A stretch of DNA of 64,000 nt, from the NCBI RefSeq assembly GCF_013155465.1, contig NZ_JABJVX010000006.1, positions 186,001 to 250,000 of the forward strand, given 5' to 3'. Positions within the stretch are counted from its first letter, which is position 1; every line of letters starts with the position of its first letter. The translations under genes and the position numbers were made by a program. The notes under the pieces were generated by a model. It saw only the letters and a list, made by a program, of their open reading frames with translations, was not told where the DNA came from and ran no database searches. Shown here piece after piece: positions 35,850 through 44,774 of the stretch. This DNA is from Alterinioella nitratireducens (GTDB lineage Bacteria > Pseudomonadota > Alphaproteobacteria > Rhodobacterales > Rhodobacteraceae).

Positions 35850-36613
35850 CCCTTGCGCTGGCCGAACTTCTGGGCACGTCGCAGACTTGGCTGGCCCTGG
35901 CGCTGCTCGTCTTCCTGCGCGTCGGCGCGTGTTTCCTGGTGCTGCCAACGATCGCCGAGCAATACATCCCCGCCCGTGTCCGGCTTGGCGCGGCGGTGGC
36001 GATGACGGTGCTGCTGGCCCCCGCGCTGGCCCCGAGCCTGACGGACAGCGCGGCACGTCTGGACGCCCGGATCTTTTTCACCGAACCGCTGGCGGGGCTG
36101 CTTCTTGGCATCGCCATCCGGCTCATGGTCCACGCGCTGCAAATCGCGGGCTCCATGGCCGCGCAGGCGACATCCCTCAGCCAGATCGCCGGCGGCGCGG
36201 CGCCCGATCCGCAACCGGCCATCGCCGGTTTCCTGATGCTTGCGGGCATGGCATTGGCGGTGCTTCTGGGCCTGCATGTCCATGTCGCGCGGATGCTGCT
36301 TGAAAGCTACGATATCTTGCCCGCGGGAGAGGTTCCCGTCGCAGGCGACCTCGCCACCTGGGGCATCGGGAGGGTCGCCGCCTCCTTCCGGTTGGCCTTT
36401 TCGCTGGCCGCGCCCTTCCTGGTCGCCTCGGTTCTCTACAATGTCGCGCTCGGCGTCATCAACAAGGCCATGCCGCAGCTGATGGTCGCCTTTGTCGGCG
36501 CGCCCGCGATCACCTTCGGCGGGCTCGCGATCCTGTTCCTGTCGACGCCGATCATCCTGCCGGTCTGGATGCGGATGATGCAGGCCGTTCTGGCCGCCCC
36601 GATGACCCCATGA
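35846..36613 (+). CDS. fliR: Flagellar export apparatus protein FliR
   Basis: This 255-residue membrane protein is part of the FliPQR gate. About six hydrophobic helices alternate with short loops, and AQATSLSQIAGGAAPDPQPAIAGF is the conserved central segment. Its start overlaps flhA and its stop overlaps flhB, each by 4 bases. Confidence 0.94.
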   Translation: MTLALAELLGTSQTWLALALLVFLRVGACFLVLPTIAEQYIPARVRLGAAVAMTVLLAPALAPSLTDSAARLDARIFFTEPLAGLLLGIAIRLMVHALQIAGSMAAQATSLSQIAGGAAPDPQPAIAGFLMLAGMALAVLLGLHVHVARMLLESYDILPAGEVPVAGDLATWGIGRVAASFRLAFSLAAPFLVASVLYNVALGVINKAMPQLMVAFVGAPAITFGGLAILFLSTPIILPVWMRMMQAVLAAPMTP

Positions 36614-37695
36614 GCGAGGATACCCCCCCCGGCGACAAGCCATATGACCCGACGCCCGCGCGGTTGGAGGAGGCGCGCAAGAAGGGCGAGATTGTCCGGT
36701 CGAGCGACCTGAACACCGCCATTGTCTATGGCGGGTTTCTCCTGGTGCTGGCGCTTTTCGGCGCCACGCTCGGGCAGCAGATCGGATCGCGCCTGGCGGT
36801 CCTGCTGGACCAGGCCCCCGACCTGTCGCGCCTGATGCTGTCGCGCGGCGGGCAGGCCACGGGCGGCGGCGTGCTACTGGCCATCGGGGTGCCTGCGGGG
36901 ATCATCCTGGTCGTGCCCGGCGCACTTCTGATCCTGTCGCTCTTCGCGCAGCGGGCGATCCTGTTCACGCCCACCAACCTGACGCCGAAGCTCTCGCGCA
37001 TCTCGCCCCTGTCCGGTGCCAAGAACAAGTTCGGGCGCAATGGCCTGTTCGAATTCGCCAAGGCCGCGGCCAAGCTCAGCCTCTACGGCGCGCTTCTGGC
37101 CTGGATGCTCTGGTCGCGCCGCGACCGGATTCTTGCGACACCACATAGCTCCGGCGGGCAGATCACCGGCGAATTGGGGCGGCTGTCGCTGGAGTTCCTG
37201 ACCGCCGTCGTGATGCTGGCCGCCTTCCTCGCGCTGATCGATTACGTCTGGCAGGTCGGCGCGCATCACCGAAAACACCGCATGGACCGGCAGGAACTGG
37301 TCGATGAGACCAAGAAATCCGAGGGCGATCCGCATATGAAACAGCAGCGGCGCGAGAAGGGGATCGATATCGCGCTGAACAAGATGCTTGCCGATGTGCC
37401 GGGGGCCGACGTGGTCGTCGTCAACCCGACACATTACGCTGTCGCGCTGAGTTGGAAACGCGACCAGGGCGAGGTGCCGGTCTGCGTCGCCAAGGGCGTC
37501 GACCACGCCGCGGCGCGCATCCGCGAGGTCGCCTCGGAGGCCGGTGTGCCGATTTACAGCGACCCGCCCACGGCCCGCGCGCTCCATGCCACGATCGAGG
37601 TCGGCCAGGGTATTGCGCCCGATCACTACCGCGCCGTGGCCGCCGCAATCCGCTTTGCCGACCGGATGCGCCGGATTGCGCGGGCCCTGACATGA
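36610..37695 (+). CDS. flhB: Flagellar export switch protein FlhB
   Basis: This 361-residue protein sets export substrate specificity. The N-terminus has the family DKPYDPTPARLEEARKKGEI segment. Four membrane helices follow, then the cytoplasmic domain with the self-cleavage motif NPTH at residues 272-275. All key residues are intact. It overlaps fliR upstream and the small coiled-coil gene downstream. Confidence 0.97.
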   Translation: MSEDTPPGDKPYDPTPARLEEARKKGEIVRSSDLNTAIVYGGFLLVLALFGATLGQQIGSRLAVLLDQAPDLSRLMLSRGGQATGGGVLLAIGVPAGIILVVPGALLILSLFAQRAILFTPTNLTPKLSRISPLSGAKNKFGRNGLFEFAKAAAKLSLYGALLAWMLWSRRDRILATPHSSGGQITGELGRLSLEFLTAVVMLAAFLALIDYVWQVGAHHRKHRMDRQELVDETKKSEGDPHMKQQRREKGIDIALNKMLADVPGADVVVVNPTHYAVALSWKRDQGEVPVCVAKGVDHAAARIREVASEAGVPIYSDPPTARALHATIEVGQGIAPDHYRAVAAAIRFADRMRRIARALT

Positions 37696-38036
37696 CTTCC
37701 GCGGCCCGGAAACGTCTGGCCCTGCTGGCCGGGATCGCCGAGATCAAGGCCACCCGCGCCAAGGCCGAGGCCGCGACCGAGCTGCGACAGGTCCAGGACC
37801 GGCAGGCCGATATCGACAGATTGAGGAAGCGGAAAGCGGCCATCGAACCGGCACTGCAGGATCCCGCAACCGCGCTGCAGGCGGCGCGCTGGATGGTGGG
37901 GTGCGAGGCCGACCTGCAGGCGCGGTCGCGCGGCATGGCCAATGCGCGCGCGAGCCTGGAGGTCGCGCGCGACAGGGCCCGCTACGAAGAGGGTCGCCGC
38001 CAGGTTCTGGACAAGCTCAGCGGTCAGGCGTCCTGA
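37692..38036 (+). CDS. Small coiled-coil protein downstream of flhB, FliJ-like candidate
   Basis: This 114-residue soluble protein is predicted to be almost entirely helical: RKRLALLAGIAEIKATRAKAEAATEL, then DRQADIDRLRKRKAAIE and a second long helix. Size, charge and antiparallel coiled-coil pattern resemble FliJ, the central stalk of the export ATPase, for which no other candidate exists in the window. The ATG overlaps the flhB stop (ATGA). The 3' end overlaps the convergent FliL-like gene by 13 bases. The identity is an inference. Confidence 0.6.
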   Translation: MTSAARKRLALLAGIAEIKATRAKAEAATELRQVQDRQADIDRLRKRKAAIEPALQDPATALQAARWMVGCEADLQARSRGMANARASLEVARDRARYEEGRRQVLDKLSGQAS

Positions 38037-38554
38037 CGCACGATATCGACGATCAGAACGTCGTGGACGATTTCACCCAGAATCTGCTGCGCCGCCTCGC
38101 GCAGGCCGGTGCGCAGCGGGGCCATCGCTTCGACCGTGGTGAAACTGCCGTCGAATCCGCCGACATTGGCGTGGCTGAACATGACCCGCAGAAAGGCATC
38201 GCGCAGGCGCGGCTCGCGCGAATAGACCAGGGTATTTTCCCCATTCAGAACCTCGACGGTCAGCGAGATCACCACCAGCGAGCGCACACTGCCGTGACGG
38301 ATGATCGGCACGATGAACTGGTTGTTGAGGCGGACATATTCATAGGGGCTGTCGGGGTCGGCTTCCTCGCCATAGCCGCCATCCCCATCGCCTTCATCGG
38401 CGGCCTCCTCGCCATCGCTATCCGCGCCGACGCGATTGCCGTCGGTGGCCTGGCTGTCCCCGCCCCCCGCATCGCCGGTCAGCATCATCCCGGCCCCGAC
38501 GCCGCCGCCAAGGCCGAGAATGAGCAAGATCACGGGGATGAGCAGGCGGATCAT
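38024..38554 (-). CDS. Second FliL-like protein
   Basis: This 176-residue protein has one N-terminal membrane helix (about 3-24), then a long acidic linker (GEEAADEGDGDGG region, about 45-65). The C-terminal domain (NNQFIVPIIRHGSVRSLVVISL to ILGEIVHDVLIVDIVRQDA) follows the FliL pattern, including a V-x-DVL-x2-D-I-V end like the DLLVTEFVV end of the other copy. It follows flgH in the minus-strand rod/ring operon, whereas the first FliL heads the stator operon. Confidence 0.72.
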   Translation of the reverse strand: MIRLLIPVILLILGLGGGVGAGMMLTGDAGGGDSQATDGNRVGADSDGEEAADEGDGDGGYGEEADPDSPYEYVRLNNQFIVPIIRHGSVRSLVVISLTVEVLNGENTLVYSREPRLRDAFLRVMFSHANVGGFDGSFTTVEAMAPLRTGLREAAQQILGEIVHDVLIVDIVRQDA

Positions 38555-38566
38555 GGCGCGCGCCCT

Positions 38567-39307
38567 TCAGAACGGCAGGAGGACATCGGCGATCTGCTGG
38601 CCATAGCGGGGCTGCTGCACATCCGAGATCTGGCCGCGCCCGCCATAGGAGATGCGCGCCGAGGCGATCTTGTCATAGGTAATCTCGTTCTGGCGCGAGA
38701 TATCGGCGGGGCGGACATAGCCCGAGACCAGCAATTCGCGCAGCTCGAAATTCACCCGCACCTCCTGGCTGCCCTCGATGCGCAAGACGCCGTTGGGCAG
38801 GACATCCGTCACCGTGGCGGCGATGCGCAAGGTCAGTTCCTCGTTCCGGCGCACCGACCCCTGGCCGCCCGACTGGCTGGAGGAGCTAAGCCCGACCGCA
38901 TCGGCCATGCTGGCCCCTTCCGGCAGGTCGCGGTCGATGCGTTGCGGAATACCGAAGAAATTGGGCACGCCCATCTGTTCCGACCCCGACCGGGACCGGT
39001 CCGAGGAATTGGAGATCTCAGCGCTTTCGTCGATCTCGATCACCACGGTCAGGATATCGCCGCGCTGCATCGCGCGCCGATCCCCCAGGAGCGATTGCCG
39101 CCCGCCCGACCAGAGCGAGGAGGCGGCGCTGGGCCCTTCATCCTCCAGCGTCAGGGGCAAGGACATCACATTCATCGCGTAGAACTCATTGCCATCGGTC
39201 ACGGTGTTGAAGTCCGGCCTGCGCCCGACATCGGCCAACCGCCCGCAGCCGACCAGCATCGTGGCAAGGATCATCAGGCCGGTGGCCAGGGCGGTATGAA
39301 ATCTCAT
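38567..39307 (-). CDS. flgH: Flagellar L-ring lipoprotein FlgH
   Basis: This 246-residue outer-membrane lipoprotein forms the L ring. I chose the ATG at 39307, which has GAGGA five bases upstream. The ATG at 39319, overlapping the flgA stop, would add four residues. The lipobox is TMLVGC, with the acylated cysteine at about residue 17. The conserved LWSGGRQSLLGDRRAMQRGDILTV segment and the RISYGGRG / GQQIADVLLPF C-terminus are present. Confidence 0.93.
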   Translation of the reverse strand: MRFHTALATGLMILATMLVGCGRLADVGRRPDFNTVTDGNEFYAMNVMSLPLTLEDEGPSAASSLWSGGRQSLLGDRRAMQRGDILTVVIEIDESAEISNSSDRSRSGSEQMGVPNFFGIPQRIDRDLPEGASMADAVGLSSSSQSGGQGSVRRNEELTLRIAATVTDVLPNGVLRIEGSQEVRVNFELRELLVSGYVRPADISRQNEITYDKIASARISYGGRGQISDVQQPRYGQQIADVLLPF

Positions 39308-39318
39308 GGAATTCCTCA

Positions 39319-39738
39319 TCAGTAGCTGGGGCCGACCGTGGCGAGACCCGCGCCCTGAACCGTCGCCGTGACGGTGGTGCGCGAGGACAGGTTGAGCACC
39401 CTGAGCCGTTCGCCGATGCCCGCACGATCCAGTGCGCGCCCCTCGGTCACGATCAGGAGGCCGTTGGCGTCATATTGCAAAGTAATGATTTCATTGCGGT
39501 TAATGACCGCCGGTTCGCGCAGGTCGCCGGGGCGGATCGGGCGGCCAGGATAGAGGTTGACCCGCGCTTCCATGCCGATGGCGGCCGCGAGGTCGAGGAT
39601 CGCGCCCGGCGTGTCGCCTGCGACAAGGCGCACATCGGCGGGGCCGATCACGCTCATGGACCGGATGGTGCCATTGGCGACGACCGTGTCGCCCAGGGCG
39701 GGCGTGGCGGCGAAGAGGAGAGCGATCAACCAGCGCAT
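39319..39738 (-). CDS. flgA: Flagellar P-ring assembly chaperone FlgA
   Basis: This 139-residue periplasmic protein helps FlgI assemble. It starts at the ATG at 39738 with a short signal peptide (MRWLIALLFAATPALGD). The SAF-like domain follows with NLYPGRPIRPGDLREPAVINRNE and a C-terminal TVTATVQGAGL segment. It is shorter than enterobacterial FlgA, as is common in alphaproteobacteria. It begins 1 base after the flgG stop. Confidence 0.9.
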   Translation of the reverse strand: MRWLIALLFAATPALGDTVVANGTIRSMSVIGPADVRLVAGDTPGAILDLAAAIGMEARVNLYPGRPIRPGDLREPAVINRNEIITLQYDANGLLIVTEGRALDRAGIGERLRVLNLSSRTTVTATVQGAGLATVGPSY

Positions 39739-39739
39739 G

Positions 39740-40525
39740 TCAGCGGATCTGCGTCGTCGCGCCGAGCATCTGGTCGGCGGCGGTGATGACCTTGGCGTTG
39801 AGCTCATAGCCGCGCTGCGCCTCGATCAGGTCGGTGATCTCGCGCACGGAATCGACCGAGCTGTCCTCAAGATAGCCTTGCCTCAGCGTGCCGAGTCCAT
39901 CCTCGCCGGGATCGCCCTGGATCGCGGCCCCCGACGCGGCGGTCTCGAGGAAGAGGTTCGACCCCATCGCCTCCAGCCCCCGGTCGTTGGAGAAATTCAC
40001 CAGCGTGAACTGGCCCAGAAGCTCAGGCTCGACCCGGTCGGCGAAATAGGCATAGACCTCGCCTTGCGCGTTGATCGAGAGGCTGCGCGCATCGTCCGGC
40101 ACGGTGATGCCGGGGGCGACGGTGAAGCCGTCCGAGGTCACGATCTGTCCGTCGCCGGTGCGGTTGAGGGATCCGTCGCGGGTATAGGCGGGCAGGCCAG
40201 ATGGCAGCGTCACCTCGAGATAGCCGCGCCCTTCGATGGCGACATCCAGGTCGCCGCCGGTCTGGCTCAGACTGCCCTGCGCCACATTCACCGACACCGC
40301 GGCGGGCCGCACGCCAAGGCCAAGCTGCACGCCCGCGGGCACCACCGACCCGTCCGAGGCGCTGATCGTGCCGGCCCGTGTGGCCTGCTGGTAATGCAGG
40401 TCGGCGAAATCGGCGCGCCGCGCATTGTAGCCCGTCGTGTTCATGTTGGCGAGGTTGTTGGAGATCACCTCCACCCGCATCTGTTGGGCGCTCATGCCCG
40501 TGGCCGCAATCATCAAGGCGCGCAT
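39740..40525 (-). CDS. flgG: Flagellar distal rod protein FlgG
   Basis: This 261-residue rod protein starts at the ATG at 40525 (MRALMIAATGMSAQQ) with GGAGG upstream. The axial motif EVISNNLANMNTTGYNARRADF and the C-terminal ELNAKVITAADQMLGATTQIR are diagnostic. It lies 19 bases downstream of flgF in the minus operon. Confidence 0.95.
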   Translation of the reverse strand: MRALMIAATGMSAQQMRVEVISNNLANMNTTGYNARRADFADLHYQQATRAGTISASDGSVVPAGVQLGLGVRPAAVSVNVAQGSLSQTGGDLDVAIEGRGYLEVTLPSGLPAYTRDGSLNRTGDGQIVTSDGFTVAPGITVPDDARSLSINAQGEVYAYFADRVEPELLGQFTLVNFSNDRGLEAMGSNLFLETAASGAAIQGDPGEDGLGTLRQGYLEDSSVDSVREITDLIEAQRGYELNAKVITAADQMLGATTQIR

Positions 40526-40544
40526 CGGCGGACCTCCTTCTACC

Positions 40545-41273
40545 TTACTGGGTGGACCCGATGGCACGCAGGAACCCGCGCACCCGTTCGTCTTCGCGTT
40601 CCAGGAAGCCCTGGCCCATCTCGTAGGCGCGCTGCACCTCGATCATGCGGGCGATCTGGCCGACCGGATCGACATTGGAGTTTTCGATGAAGCCCTGAAG
40701 GATCGTCGCCCCCTCCAGCACCGGCTGCATCTCGCCCTCGACCGCGAATTGCACGCCGCCGCGATGGCTGAGATCGGCCGGATCGACCGGCTGCCACAGC
40801 CCGAGAAGGGCCAGCGGGCGACCGTCGGCAGACAGCGTTCCGTCCCGCGCCAGGCTGACATTCTCGACGTCCGGCGGCACGAAGATCGGCGCGCCGCCCG
40901 CATCCAGCAACATGTGACCGTCAGGATTGACCAACTCCCCCGTCGCGCTTGGCGAGAAACTTCCCGCGCGCGTCAGGCGGTCGCCCTCGGGCGTCTGGAT
41001 CAGGAAGAACCCCTCGCCCTCGATCGCGAAGTCGAAACTGCCGCCGGTGGGGTCGATATCGCCCTGCTGCATCCGGATCATGCGCCCCGAGGCATTGGCC
41101 ATCGACAGGCTGCCGCCATTCGCCCCCTCAAGCTGCGCCACATATTCGGCGAAGATCACGCCCTCGGCGCGGAACCCGGCGGTCGAGATATTGGCGATAT
41201 TGTTGGCCACGGTCTGCATCTCGCGCAGAAGGCCCGCTTGCCGCGTCAGGGTGACGATCCCGGAATTATCCAT
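40545..41273 (-). CDS. flgF: Flagellar proximal rod protein FlgF
   Basis: This 242-residue rod protein starts at the ATG at 41273, which overlaps the fliQ stop (ATGA). The open frame continues upstream through fliQ, but homology begins at MDNSGIVTLTRQAGLL. Motifs are TVANNIANISTAGFRAEGV and the C-terminal MIEVQRAYEMGQGFLEREDERV. Confidence 0.93.
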   Translation of the reverse strand: MDNSGIVTLTRQAGLLREMQTVANNIANISTAGFRAEGVIFAEYVAQLEGANGGSLSMANASGRMIRMQQGDIDPTGGSFDFAIEGEGFFLIQTPEGDRLTRAGSFSPSATGELVNPDGHMLLDAGGAPIFVPPDVENVSLARDGTLSADGRPLALLGLWQPVDPADLSHRGGVQFAVEGEMQPVLEGATILQGFIENSNVDPVGQIARMIEVQRAYEMGQGFLEREDERVRGFLRAIGSTQ

Positions 41274-41539
41274 CACATCCCCTCCATCAGCGGCACCAGC
41301 GTGTCGGTGAAATAGGAGACCAGAGATTGCGTCATGAACCCCATCGAGACCCAGAAGACGGCCAGGATCGCGGCCAGTTTCGGCGCAAATGTCAGCGTCA
41401 TTTCCTGGATCGAGGTCAGCGCCTGGAAGAGGCCCACGACCAGGCCCGCAACCAACGCCACGGTCAGGATGGGGGTGGAAATCATCACCGCCACCCACAG
41501 CCCCTGACGGAGCGTGTCGAAGAAGACCGCTTCATCCAT
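41273..41539 (-). CDS. fliQ: Flagellar export apparatus protein FliQ
   Basis: This 88-residue protein has two membrane helices (about 17-39 and 52-74) joined by TSIQEMTLTFAPKL, the conserved FliQ loop. It is the third component of the export gate. It overlaps the fliE stop by 1 base and flgF by 4 bases. Confidence 0.95.
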   Translation of the reverse strand: MDEAVFFDTLRQGLWVAVMISTPILTVALVAGLVVGLFQALTSIQEMTLTFAPKLAAILAVFWVSMGFMTQSLVSYFTDTLVPLMEGM

Positions 41540-41829
41540 CAGACCGGCATCCTCAGGATCTCCTGGTAGGCCTCGACCACCTTGTCACGCACCGTCACGG
41601 CGGTCTCCACGGCCAGCTCGGTCTGCGCCAGAGCGGTGACCAGAGCGTGCGGATCGGCGCCGGTGGTCATCGCCGCGGTCGCCATGCGCTCGCCCTGCTG
41701 GACGGTGTCGGTAAAGTTGCGGATGGCCTCGGAAAAGGCATTTCCGGCGTCGGGCTGTGCGGGCGGCGCATGTGTGGCCTGCCTGGCCTGGCCATAGCCC
41801 TGGGCCGCGAGTGACGTTCTGATATCCAA
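41539..41829 (-). CDS. fliE: Flagellar hook-basal body protein FliE
   Basis: This 96-residue adapter joins the MS ring to the rod. The C-terminal half DPHALVTALAQTELAVETAVTVRDKVVEAYQEILRMPV is the conserved FliE part, here described by its positions 59-96. The N-terminal half is variable. It lies 12 bases after flgC. Confidence 0.93.
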   Translation of the reverse strand: MDIRTSLAAQGYGQARQATHAPPAQPDAGNAFSEAIRNFTDTVQQGERMATAAMTTGADPHALVTALAQTELAVETAVTVRDKVVEAYQEILRMPV

Positions 41830-41841
41830 TCTACCCCTCCT

Positions 41842-42228
41842 TTACCGGCGCAAGAGATCGTTGAGCGAAGATGACATCTGCCGCACCTGGTCGAAGACGC
41901 GCATATTCGCCTCGTAGCTGCGCTGTGCCTGTCTTGCGTCGGCAATCTCGACGATCAGGTCCACATTCGACCCGTTGTAATACCCCGAGGCATCGGCAAA
42001 CGGGTGCGACGGGTCATAGACCTGCGGCAGTTCCGTCCGGTCCAGACGCACCGGGCCGGTGGTGACGGCGCCGGGCACGTCATGGCGATCGGGCTCGAAG
42101 CTGGTCAGCTTGCGGCGATAGCCGGGCGTGTCGGCATTGGCGATGTTCTCCGAGACATGGGAGAGCCGCACGGTCTGGCTGCGCATTCCGCTGGCGGCAA
42201 TCGAAAGCGCGCTGCTGAATTCACTCAT
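41842..42228 (-). CDS. flgC: Flagellar proximal rod protein FlgC
   Basis: This 128-residue rod protein has the axial motif HVSENIANADTPGYRRKL at about residues 24-41. The C-terminal segment NVDLIVEIADARQAQRSYEANMRVFDQ is also typical. It is the second gene of the flgB-flgC-fliE-fliQ-flgF-flgG-flgA-flgH operon. Confidence 0.95.
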   Translation of the reverse strand: MSEFSSALSIAASGMRSQTVRLSHVSENIANADTPGYRRKLTSFEPDRHDVPGAVTTGPVRLDRTELPQVYDPSHPFADASGYYNGSNVDLIVEIADARQAQRSYEANMRVFDQVRQMSSSLNDLLRR

Positions 42229-42242
42229 GCGTCACGCCCCCT

Positions 42243-42581
42243 CTACCGGCCAAGTCCGGCGCGCATCACGTTCATCGCCGAGCGATAGACCATGAGCGCG
42301 CGGGAGTGGTCGCGCTGCGCCTCGACCGAGCGGACCATTTCGGTCTCGAGGCTGACGGTATTGCCGTTCGGGGATTGCACGCCGCCCGCGTCGATTGTCC
42401 TGAGCGTGAGACGGGCACTGCCCCCGTCGATGCGGAACACCTGATCGAAGGACGCGACATCGCGCGCCCGGTATCCCGGCGTATCGGCATTGGCGATATT
42501 CGTGGCAACCTGCGCCTGACGCGCAGCCGCATGGCGGGCGCGGGCCTGGGCAAGCCCCAGAATTTCCAGATTATTGAACAT
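42243..42581 (-). CDS. flgB: Flagellar proximal rod protein FlgB
   Basis: This 112-residue rod protein starts at the ATG at 42581 (MFNNLEILGLAQARARH). The open frame reaches further upstream, but the extra 32 residues have no family match. It has the motif VATNIANADTPGYRARD and the C-terminal VEAQRDHSRALMVYRSAMNVM. It heads the eight- or nine-gene rod/ring operon. A TTAACC half-site lies about 35 bases upstream. Confidence 0.93.
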   Translation of the reverse strand: MFNNLEILGLAQARARHAAARQAQVATNIANADTPGYRARDVASFDQVFRIDGGSARLTLRTIDAGGVQSPNGNTVSLETEMVRSVEAQRDHSRALMVYRSAMNVMRAGLGR

Positions 42582-42675
42582 CGGGGCTTCTCCCTCGATC
42601 TGACTACACCAAGGCTTAACCCTGATTCGTTTAGAAACCGTAAGTGCGCCCCATTTGCCTTGTCGGAGAGTCTCC

Positions 42676-43983
42676 ATGCAGCAGCCCTATTTCGATCCGC
42701 TCCTGTCCCGGCTCGGGCGCATCCGGCCCGTACATTCGATGGGCCAGGTGGTGGAGCTTCAGTCGGGCAGCCTCTGGGTGACCGGGCTGAACCGCGTTGC
42801 GGCCATTGGCGATTGCGTCGAGATCGCGGGAGGGATGCGCGCCGAGATCGTGCGCATGGGCCGGACCCGTGCGCAGGTGCTGCCCGAGGGCCCGGTCGAG
42901 GGGTTGCGCCCCGGCGATGCCGTGCGTCACCTGGGGCCCCGCATGATCGCGCCGGGGGTGCATTGGATCGGTCGGGTGATCGACCCCGATGGCACGCCGC
43001 TGGATGGACGGCCCCTGTTCCCCGGGCCGACCCCGCGCAGCCTGCGGGCCGCGCCCCCACCCGCCACGCGCCGCCGCGCCATGGGCGCGCGCCTGCCGAC
43101 GGGGTTGGCCGTGTTCGACACGCTTCTGCCCATCGTCCAAGGTCAGCGGCTTGGCCTCTTCGCGGGCTCCGGCGTCGGCAAATCGCACCTCCTGTCACGC
43201 CTCGCGCGCGGGGTCGCGGCGGATGTGATCGTGATCGGGTTGATCGGCGAACGCGGCCGCGAAGTGCGCGATTTCGTCGAGGAAACACTTGGCGAAGACG
43301 GTCTGCAACGCGCGGTGGTGATCGCCGCGACCTCGGACCGCTCGCCGCTGGTGCGCCAGCGCGCCGCCTGGACGACGATGGCGGTGGCCGAGTTCTTTCG
43401 CGACCAGGGGGCCAATGTGCTGCTCCTGGCCGACAGCATCACCCGCTTTGCGCAGGCCCATCGTGAGGTTGCGGTGGCCTCGGGCGAGGCCGCCTCGCTC
43501 AAAGGTTATCCCGCCTCGATGGCGCAGGCCGTCATGTCGCTTTGCGAACGCGCCGGCCCGGGGGCAGAGGGTCAGGGCGACATCACCGCGATCCTGTCGG
43601 TCCTCGTCGCGGGGTCTGACATGGAGGAGCCGGTCGCCGACACGCTGCGCGGGGTGCTGGATGGCCATGTCGTGCTGAGCCGCGAAATTGCCGAACGCGG
43701 GCGGTTCCCGGCGATCGACCTCTTGCGCTCCGTCTCGCGCAGCCTGCCGCGCGCGGCCAGCGCCGAGGAAAACCTGCAGATCGCCACGGCGCGTCGGCAT
43801 CTGGGGGCCTATGACCGGGCCGAGTTGATGCTGCAGGCCGGCCTCTACGCCGATGGCTCCGACCCGGCCATCGACGCCGCGATCAAGGTCTGGCCGGGGC
43901 TGGATACGTTCCTGACCGCGGACAGTGACGGGCCGGAAGCCGCCTTCGCCGCGCTTCAGGACGTGCTGGCCGCCGCCGGTTAA
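42676..43983 (+). CDS. fliI: Flagellum-specific export ATPase FliI
   Basis: This 435-residue cytoplasmic F1-like ATPase feeds substrates to the export gate. It starts at the ATG at 42676 after GGAGAG. Walker A is GSGVGKSHL (about 162-170), Walker B is NVLLLADSITRF (about 250-261), and GLIGERGREVRDFVE is also conserved. It is divergent from flgB, and its stop overlaps the convergent DUF1217 gene by 4 bases. Confidence 0.96.
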   Translation: MQQPYFDPLLSRLGRIRPVHSMGQVVELQSGSLWVTGLNRVAAIGDCVEIAGGMRAEIVRMGRTRAQVLPEGPVEGLRPGDAVRHLGPRMIAPGVHWIGRVIDPDGTPLDGRPLFPGPTPRSLRAAPPPATRRRAMGARLPTGLAVFDTLLPIVQGQRLGLFAGSGVGKSHLLSRLARGVAADVIVIGLIGERGREVRDFVEETLGEDGLQRAVVIAATSDRSPLVRQRAAWTTMAVAEFFRDQGANVLLLADSITRFAQAHREVAVASGEAASLKGYPASMAQAVMSLCERAGPGAEGQGDITAILSVLVAGSDMEEPVADTLRGVLDGHVVLSREIAERGRFPAIDLLRSVSRSLPRAASAEENLQIATARRHLGAYDRAELMLQAGLYADGSDPAIDAAIKVWPGLDTFLTADSDGPEAAFAALQDVLAAAG

Positions 43984-44774
43984 CCGCCCTGCAACAGCGT
44001 CAACGCGATCGAGGCCGAGCTTGTGCCCGCGGAAAACTGCGCCACCTGGCTGCGGGCAAGGAACACGCGGATCAGGTCATCCATCGCTTCTGGGTCGGAA
44101 AACTGCGTGATGGAGTTTGAACCGAGGACGGATTCGGCCCGATCCTGGAAGAACTCCAGTTGCCGGTCCAGGTCCAACCCGGCAATCGAGCTTGGCAGGC
44201 CGAAGGCGGTTTCCATGACGGTGCGCAACGGTGTGTTGCCCATGACGCGGAACCACAAGGTGGACTCGCTGCCGCCGGATGCCGCCATTTCGGGCAATTC
44301 GCGCGCCGCATTGAGCGCGATGCGCATGTCGCCATCGACCTCGCCCACGGCCTGCTCGAAGCTCTGCTCGGTGAAGCGGTCGAGGATGCGGTCGGCAAAG
44401 CCCGGCAGGCGCGAGAGCGGCGGCAGGTCGGTGCCGAACCCGAACGCCTTGGAAAACTCGCGATACCGCTTGTCGGCCAGCCGGTTGGACAATGCGTCGT
44501 CAGCGACAACGCCATCATCCAGGATACGCTGGATGAAGGCCTTGTTGGGCAGATCGTCCTGCAACCCGAACGCGGTCAGCGCCACGCGAAGCAGGCGGTA
44601 ATCCTTGACCAGGCCTTCGCCGGTCGCGACCGTGCCGATATTGTCGCGGAAATACTGCATGTCGCGTTGCAGGGACGGCGTGTTCGCCAATGCCGCACTC
44701 TGATCGGACTGGGTCCGTTGCAGGAATTGCCAGCCGGTGTAACCGCCAAGCGGGATGACGGGCGTGTAGCTCAC
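43980..44774 (-). CDS. DUF1217 family flagellar-cluster protein
   Basis: This 264-residue protein with the GTG start at 44774 overlaps the flbT stop. The repeated motif of the family is seen as DYRLLRVALTAFGLQDDLPNKAFIQRIL and related segments such as AFGLPSSIAGLDLD. DUF1217 proteins are found only near alphaproteobacterial flagellar genes and have no settled function. There is no signal peptide. It is the last gene of the flagellin-flaF-flbT unit. Confidence 0.85.
   Translation of the reverse strand: MSYTPVIPLGGYTGWQFLQRTQSDQSAALANTPSLQRDMQYFRDNIGTVATGEGLVKDYRLLRVALTAFGLQDDLPNKAFIQRILDDGVVADDALSNRLADKRYREFSKAFGFGTDLPPLSRLPGFADRILDRFTEQSFEQAVGEVDGDMRIALNAARELPEMAASGGSESTLWFRVMGNTPLRTVMETAFGLPSSIAGLDLDRQLEFFQDRAESVLGSNSITQFSDPEAMDDLIRVFLARSQVAQFSAGTSSASIALTLLQGG

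Noticed and set aside
42611-42645. CtrA box between flgB and fliI
   Set aside because: A TTAACC half-site is present, but the second half is at the wrong spacing (10 instead of 7), so it was not listed as a box.
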